From: an uncultured Bacteroidia bacterium
Lineage (GTDB): Bacteria; Bacteroidota; Bacteroidia; Bacteroidales; Prolixibacteraceae
Assembly: GCA_903854235.1 (NCBI GenBank)
Contig: CAINVV010000131.1
Location: forward strand, 1-35,217
Length of the DNA: 35,217 nt
Reading direction: 5' to 3'
Shown here: positions 31,694-35,217 of the stretch, one piece after another
How positions within the stretch are numbered: the stretch's first letter is position 1
Layout: each line of letters begins with the position of its first letter
Made by a program: the position numbers and the translations under genes
The notes under the pieces: generated by a model
Databases searched by the model: none
Seen by the model: only the letters and a program-made list of their open reading frames with translations
What the model was told of the DNA's origin: nothing

Positions 31694-32482
31694 CTAGGCC
31701 TCCTTTTCTTTAAGCCTGAACCAGGCAATGGTGAGCAGACATACATTGACCAAAGTGATCAGCATGGAAAGGGCAGCGATGGCGGCGTTATCCGTTTTGA
31801 AAAAGAACAATCTGATGTTTGAAATGCCGTGCAGATTCAATGCCTTTCCCAGGAATATCGTGAACATGGTGTAGCCAAAAAGCAATACTCCAATTGAAAA
31901 CCAGGTTTTTCGGAAGGGCATTTTTGAAAAATTGCTGGCACCTGCAAAGAAGAGAAACAGGGAGAATAGCCACCCTTGCACGACGGCAAAGAGCGTCCAT
32001 CCTCCAAAGTGGCCATGGCTGGTGAGTTTTAGCCAGACTTCACCAAACGAAAACCGGTAGTGGACCAATTCCGGGACAAAGCTGTTGACTATGATTCCTT
32101 CCAGGTTGGCAACCACCCAGTACATGGGGGGTATGATGAGAATGAAGAGCAAAATTCTGGTAACAAATTCAAAAAGATATTTTTCGGTTCTGGTAGCCGG
32201 CAGCATCAGGTATGCCATGCTTTTCTCTTTGGTCCGAAAGGCAGGGAAGGCTAAACCTGAAAACAGAATTCCCAATGGGAAGAAGAGATAGGCAAAAACA
32301 CCGCTGTAATCCACGTTGTTCCAATCACTGAATTGTTGGCTCGCCTGTAGGAAATAGAGCAGGAAAAAGAGCAGGATGGAGGAGCCCCCAAGCGTGATCC
32401 CAATCACTCTTTTGTTGATAATCAGCGATTGTTTGCAAAGTGCCAGAAATCGCTCACTGGAAAATAGGTTATTTGTTTGCAT
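31694..32482 (-). CDS. ABC transporter permease-like membrane protein
   Basis: This 262-residue protein has six hydrophobic segments (about residues 28-48, 63-82, 110-135, 163-182, 193-212, 235-255). The MLPATRTEKYLFEFVTRILLF motif in the first cytoplasmic loop is typical of ABC-2-like permeases in YtrA-regulated operons. The ATP-binding partner lies 3 bases upstream in the operon. The substrate is unknown; related systems export antimicrobial or lipid compounds. Confidence 0.8.
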   Translation of the reverse strand: MQTNNLFSSERFLALCKQSLIINKRVIGITLGGSSILLFFLLYFLQASQQFSDWNNVDYSGVFAYLFFPLGILFSGLAFPAFRTKEKSMAYLMLPATRTEKYLFEFVTRILLFILIIPPMYWVVANLEGIIVNSFVPELVHYRFSFGEVWLKLTSHGHFGGWTLFAVVQGWLFSLFLFFAGASNFSKMPFRKTWFSIGVLLFGYTMFTIFLGKALNLHGISNIRLFFFKTDNAAIAALSMLITLVNVCLLTIAWFRLKEKEA

Positions 32483-32485
32483 GGG

Positions 32486-33298
32486 TTATCCGATTTTTTT
32501 TCCGTTTGTCACTGCATTAAAAAGCAATTCGATATCGACCTCGGTCTCTGCGTGGTCCTTCTGCACCATCATCCGGTATCCTCCGGGTACTGCCTCCCCG
32601 TAAATGGCCCCTTCCATATCTGTCGAAGCGCCGGAAACAAAGCACACTTTTTGGGAGATCTCTGCGATGGTCTGATGGAAAATCATCTTTCCATCGTCGA
32701 GGATGAGGATCTTGTCGATCAGATTCTCCACGTCTTTTACCTGATGGGTTGAGATGATCACCAGCTGGTCTTCATCGAGTGATCCTGCCAGAATCTTCCG
32801 GAACAAGGATTTCGAAGGAATGTCGAGCCCATTGGTGGGTTCATCCAGTACCAGCAGCCGGCAACGCGTGGAGAGTGCAAAGGCAATCAGGAACTTTTTC
32901 TTTTGTCCGTGCGAATGCTTTTGCAGGTTGTTTTCGGCCATGAGTTCAAATTCTTCGAGAATGCGTACAAACAGTGCCTGGTCGAAACGGGGATAAAACG
33001 GGGCAAAAGCCTTCACATATTCCTGAATCGAGATGGAAGGGAAATAGAACTCTTCCGGCACCAAAAAAACATCGTTTAGCATCGAAACCTCCCTGTTTTT
33101 GGGATCGTGGCCCAAAATTGAAATCACGCCGGAATTGCTGTGCAGCAGTCCGGTCATCAATTTCAGCAGCGTAGTCTTCCCGGCCCCGTTTTTCCCCAGC
33201 AATCCGGTGATGCTTCCGGGTTCCAGGTGAAGCGACAAACCATTGAACAACCCCTTCTGACGGGAATAGGTAAAGTCAAGGTCATTGATTTGAATCAT
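32486..33298 (-). CDS. ABC transporter ATP-binding protein
   Basis: This 270-residue ATPase has Walker A GLLGKNGAGKTTLLKL (33-48), a Q-loop-like DVFLVPEEF, a signature of the form HSHGQKKKFLIA (the usual LSGGQ is altered), Walker B RLLVLDEPTNGLD and the H-loop VIISTHQVKDVE. It is the first gene of the minus-strand operon ATPase-permease-GntR-DUF2807. The candidate operator at 33322-33346 lies just upstream. The degenerate signature is seen in the YtrB-type group, so activity is expected. Confidence 0.93.
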   Translation of the reverse strand: MIQINDLDFTYSRQKGLFNGLSLHLEPGSITGLLGKNGAGKTTLLKLMTGLLHSNSGVISILGHDPKNREVSMLNDVFLVPEEFYFPSISIQEYVKAFAPFYPRFDQALFVRILEEFELMAENNLQKHSHGQKKKFLIAFALSTRCRLLVLDEPTNGLDIPSKSLFRKILAGSLDEDQLVIISTHQVKDVENLIDKILILDDGKMIFHQTIAEISQKVCFVSGASTDMEGAIYGEAVPGGYRMMVQKDHAETEVDIELLFNAVTNGKKIG

Positions 33299-33321
33299 GA
33301 TAGAATGTTTTATTGTTTTAG

Positions 33322-33346
33322 TGTACTACATAACTAATACAGTACA
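33322..33346 (-). promoter_or_regulatory. Candidate GntR operator/promoter for the ABC operon
   Basis: TGTACT (33322-33327) and AGTACA (33341-33346) form inverted arms 13 bases apart; the small palindrome TAGT-GT-ACTA overlaps the left arm. On the minus strand a TTTG precedes the right arm, as in a -33 box. This fits a YtrA-type repressor site controlling its own operon 24 bases downstream. The rest of the gap 33299-33620 is AT-rich and shows nothing else clear. Confidence 0.5.
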
Positions 33347-33620
33347 AATGTAAAATTATTTCTGTCAGATTTCCAAATAATTCAGATTTTTTTTCAAATA
33401 ATATTAAATCCGGAGAAGGGCAGGTTAAATTTATTGCCGAATAATTGTAAATCAAGGACATCCGAATTTTTGAAAAATTTGAAATTTATTGGCGTTGCCC
33501 TTAGAAATTGTTGAATAAAGCTATCAATGGGTAAAAATAGATGTAAATTAGTAGGTCGGTTTTAGTCACTTGGAAATCCGAAATTTGTTTTTGGTTCGAA
33601 AATCATTAAAGTTGTATGCC

Positions 33621-34022
33621 ATGCAAGTAGATCAGTCAATTTTTGAAAAAGAGAGTCTTTTTGGATTCAACGAAACAGTTGAATTGCTGCTAAACGCTGC
33701 TACCGACCGGGAATGGAACAATCCTGCCACCCACGATCTTCAGAATTCTCTGGCCAAAGCTGGGAAAGCCATTCTTCCGGTGACTGTCATCGAGGTTTGT
33801 AAGCCTGAATATTCCGGTCAGATGCTTGAACTGAGCGATGAGCGGATTATTTCGGTGATGATGCCTTGCCGGATATCTGTCTACGAAAAGGCGAACGGCA
33901 AAACCTATGTGGCTACTGTCAACTACAAGCTTTTTACCACCGGACAGTCAGAGGTGATTCGTGATGTGATGATGGAAGCCGCCAACGATCTGGAAGAAAT
34001 CGTGAGGGCAGTTGCCAGGTAA
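33621..34022 (+). CDS. DUF302-family protein
   Basis: The ATG at 33621 (MQVDQSIFEKESLFGFNETV) is taken as the start (133 residues) instead of a TTG at 33570. The pattern matches DUF302: SLFGFNETVELLLNAATDREW at the start, PVTVIEVCKPEYSGQMLEL and the hallmark MMPCRISVYEKANGKTYVATVNY, with the conserved Cys of the VCKP and MPCR positions. The function of DUF302 is unknown; it often sits near redox or stress genes. It seems to stand alone: the next plus-strand gene begins 222 bases later and the ABC operon points away. Confidence 0.85.
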   Translation: MQVDQSIFEKESLFGFNETVELLLNAATDREWNNPATHDLQNSLAKAGKAILPVTVIEVCKPEYSGQMLELSDERIISVMMPCRISVYEKANGKTYVATVNYKLFTTGQSEVIRDVMMEAANDLEEIVRAVAR

Positions 34023-34244
34023 AACATTTCTGATTCGTGGATTTTACCCGACGGATTTCCAAACTCCGGCTTTTTGGAGAAAAACGGATATCCTTGATTA
34101 TTTCAGGATGTAGAAAAATAATTACCTTCTTTCTTCTCTTTGTCAGGGAATTGCCTTAACTTTATTGGGAGTGACGTGCACAAAGCTCAGGCAGATTCCG
34201 AAAAGCCTGGGAAAAGAGTAGGAGTATTTTTTAATATTTTCGCT

Positions 34245-34418
34245 ATGAAAGAGTTGGAAAGAGTTGAATTAGCCAATATTAATGGAGGTACAATTAAATG
34301 GTGGGAGGCGGCGAAAAAAGGAATTTGGTTCGGCATTGCCTTAACTATCATTGAAAATTGGGCAGATATTAAGTCAGGAACGGTTGATGGTTGGAATGAT
34401 GCAATGAAAGAAAAGTGA
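34245..34418 (+). CDS. Double-glycine-leader peptide A (bacteriocin-like)
   Basis: The ATG at 34245 gives 57 residues; an in-frame codon at 34140 would add an unlikely 35 residues. The leader MKELERVELANINGG is a good match to the class II bacteriocin double-glycine leader used in Bacteroidota ('ELxxINGG'). Cleavage after GG by a peptidase-containing ABC exporter would release a 42-residue mature peptide with three Trp in its first half, including KKGIWFGIALTIIENW, which could form an amphipathic or membrane-active helix, and a charged end (GWNDAMKEK). No Cys is present. The exporter gene is not in the window. Base composition here is more AT-rich than in the neighbouring genes, which fits transfer. 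Confidence 0.78.
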   Translation: MKELERVELANINGGTIKWWEAAKKGIWFGIALTIIENWADIKSGTVDGWNDAMKEK

Positions 34419-34448
34419 ATATTAATAAACCCTCTGACAAAAAATGCT

Positions 34449-34667
34449 ATGACAAAGATGAATTACAATGAAAACTGCTTTTTTGAATTAACTATCGAAG
34501 AAGCTAAATTTGTAAATGGAGGTGAGCCTACAAAGCACACTTCATTTTGGTATGATTCTTTTTATGAACTTTCACATACTGTTGGGAAAATCTACAAGGC
34601 AGCTGTTGAAGAAGGAATCTTCTCCAGATCTTGGTGGGAAGATTTTAGTATAGATCTTTCATCCTAG
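34449..34667 (+). CDS. Double-glycine-leader peptide B (bacteriocin-like)
   Basis: This 72-residue protein starts with ATG at 34449, 30 bases after peptide A. The leader ends FFELTIEEAKFVNGG (residues 11-25), giving a 47-residue mature part rich in aromatic residues (FWYDSFY, SRSWWEDF) and acidic near the end. It lacks Cys in the mature part; one Cys is in the leader (ENC). Together with peptide A it may form a two-peptide bacteriocin or a signal pair. A strong terminator follows right after the gene, so A and B form a small unit. Confidence 0.76.
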   Translation: MTKMNYNENCFFELTIEEAKFVNGGEPTKHTSFWYDSFYELSHTVGKIYKAAVEEGIFSRSWWEDFSIDLSS

Positions 34668-34670
34668 AAT

Positions 34671-34726
34671 AAAATGCAAGTAGGGAGAAGGGAATTTCTA
34701 TTGCTTTTTTCCTACTTGCATTTTTT
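34671..34726 (+). terminator. Strong rho-independent terminator after the two peptide genes
   Basis: AAAATGCAAGTAGG (34671-34684) pairs perfectly with CCTACTTGCATTTT (34711-34724), and T's continue to 34726. The loop is 26 bases. It begins 4 bases after the peptide B stop. Confidence 0.9.
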
Positions 34727-34781
34727 AGTTCATTGAGCTAAGATTAAAACAATATTCAATCAAACAGAGAATAGGTTCTTG

Positions 34782-35030
34782 ATGAAAAGTAAAAAGGCGC
34801 ACTTCCAATACTTTAGGCGAATTATAATGATCATGTTAATAACATCATTATTATACTCATTCATTGATTTCTATGTCCCGTTAAAGAGAATGTTTGAGGG
34901 AGATAAAATGAAGTTGAATGAAATAATAGCATATATCAATTATAATCATCACTTGCCTTATATTCTAGTTGTAAGTTTTGCGATTGGATATTATTGGTAT
35001 TTGGATGATCATTCAAAAGTGAGAAAATGA
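34782..35030 (+). CDS. Small membrane protein, possible immunity protein
   Basis: The ATG at 34782 is chosen over a TTG one codon upstream. The 82-residue protein has a basic N-terminus (MKSKKAHFQYFRRI), a membrane segment at about 13-32 (IIMIMLITSLLYSFIDFYV), a charged middle (KRMFEGDKMKLNE) and a second segment at about 58-77 (LPYILVVSFAIGYYWYL) before a charged tail. No family is recognised. Small proteins with two membrane segments next to bacteriocin genes are often immunity proteins, which is the idea here, but it stands after the terminator and needs its own promoter. Confidence 0.5.
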   Translation: MKSKKAHFQYFRRIIMIMLITSLLYSFIDFYVPLKRMFEGDKMKLNEIIAYINYNHHLPYILVVSFAIGYYWYLDDHSKVRK

Positions 35031-35078
35031 ATAGCTATTTATTTCATCTAGGTTTCCGTTAATTTATTATTCATCGTC

Positions 35079-35217
35079 ACTACTGTCCGGTTATAAGTCA
35101 AACAACTTCAATTGGTTAGGATCTTCTAACACGGATAAATTGTAGTTATTATTTGTAAACAGTTCATTTATAGGCACTTTTTCAAATAGAGATAGGCTGA
35201 AAATCTGTAATAAAGTG
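35079..35217 (-). mobile_element. End of an IS4-like insertion sequence, transposase C-terminus running off the right edge
   Basis: On the minus strand an open frame runs from the window's right edge to a TAA at 35091-35093. The encoded C-terminal residues include LQIFSLSLFEKVPINELF and end DPNQLKLFDL, which I recognise as the ending of IS4-family transposases in Bacteroidota. Directly beyond the stop lies CACTACTGTCCGGTTATAA (35079-35097), where TGTCCGGTTA resembles the ends of such elements. The exact end and any target duplication cannot be fixed because the other end is missing. The stretch 35031-35078 holds no feature. Confidence 0.6.

Noticed and set aside
33416-33502. 7-bp inverted arms AAGGGCA/TGCCCTT 73 bases apart
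   Set aside because: Such short arms at this distance are expected by chance.
34140-34244. Longer start for double-glycine peptide A
   Set aside because: The extra 35 residues would put the leader in the middle; the ATG at 34245 gives a normal double-glycine leader.
1-35217. CRISPR array, tRNA or rRNA genes
   Set aside because: No regularly spaced repeats and no recognisable tRNA or rRNA sequence were seen on either strand.

Overview
The window looks like a chromosome segment of an anaerobic or fermentative Bacteroidota, probably of the Bacteroidales/Marinilabiliales type; I infer this and did not test it by search. The signs are Bacteroidota-style promoters (TAnnTTTG at the -7 box), almost no Shine-Dalgarno sequences, many Sec lipoproteins with a Cys lipobox, a BlaI/M56 pair fused to TonB-type domains, double-glycine peptides with an 'ELxxINGG' leader, and an NADH-linked [FeFe]-hydrogenase operon.

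Layout. 1-6434 holds a plus-strand run of secreted or lipid-anchored proteins: a truncated Lcl/DUF1566 protein, two tandem purple-acid-phosphatase-like lipoproteins, a formylglycine-enzyme-fold lipoprotein without the catalytic cysteines, and an arylsulfotransferase-like lipoprotein. 6690-9869 is a BlaI repressor plus a membrane M56 metalloprotease whose long C-terminus carries a carboxypeptidase-regulatory-like domain, a polyproline hinge, two plug-like segments and three TonB C-terminal domains; a perfect palindrome sits inside the predicted promoter. 10049-15266 carries a URO-D-family methyltransferase-like protein, an AraC regulator, a YceI protein, a LigB/YgiD dioxygenase and an MFS transporter. 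15379-20096 is housekeeping: aroB, aroA, a cyclophilin lipoprotein (minus strand) and cysS.

20097-25532 (minus strand) is a three-gene hydrogenase operon in the order hydC (NuoE-like), hydB (NuoF-like), hydA. The HydB-like protein is fused to a complete GltD/NfnB-like NADPH:FAD domain, so the complex may couple H2, ferredoxin, NADH and NADPH. A 13-bp perfect inverted repeat lies upstream. 25870-26304 is a lone IS1595-type zinc-ribbon/HTH protein.

26455-30498 is the most novel-looking part: an ArsM-like methyltransferase, a 32-residue Cys-containing peptide gene (27213-27311), a strong hairpin directly after it, a radical SAM/SPASM peptide-maturase-like enzyme, and a thioredoxin-thioredoxin reductase fusion with altered cofactor-binding residues. 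I read this as a candidate RiPP cassette with thiol chemistry. 30633-33298 (minus) is a YtrA-like GntR/ABC transporter operon with a DUF2807-like protein.

33621-35217 has a DUF302 protein, then two small double-glycine-leader peptides (bacteriocin-like), a strong terminator, an 82-residue membrane protein (possible immunity protein), and the C-terminal end of an IS4-like transposase entering from the right edge. Several short dispersed repeats (CTTxGTG-type, CTAAAGTG-type, AATCGAAAATCG-type and a GCCGC-TTA-GCGGC element) fill intergenic spaces. No rRNA, tRNA or CRISPR array was recognised.
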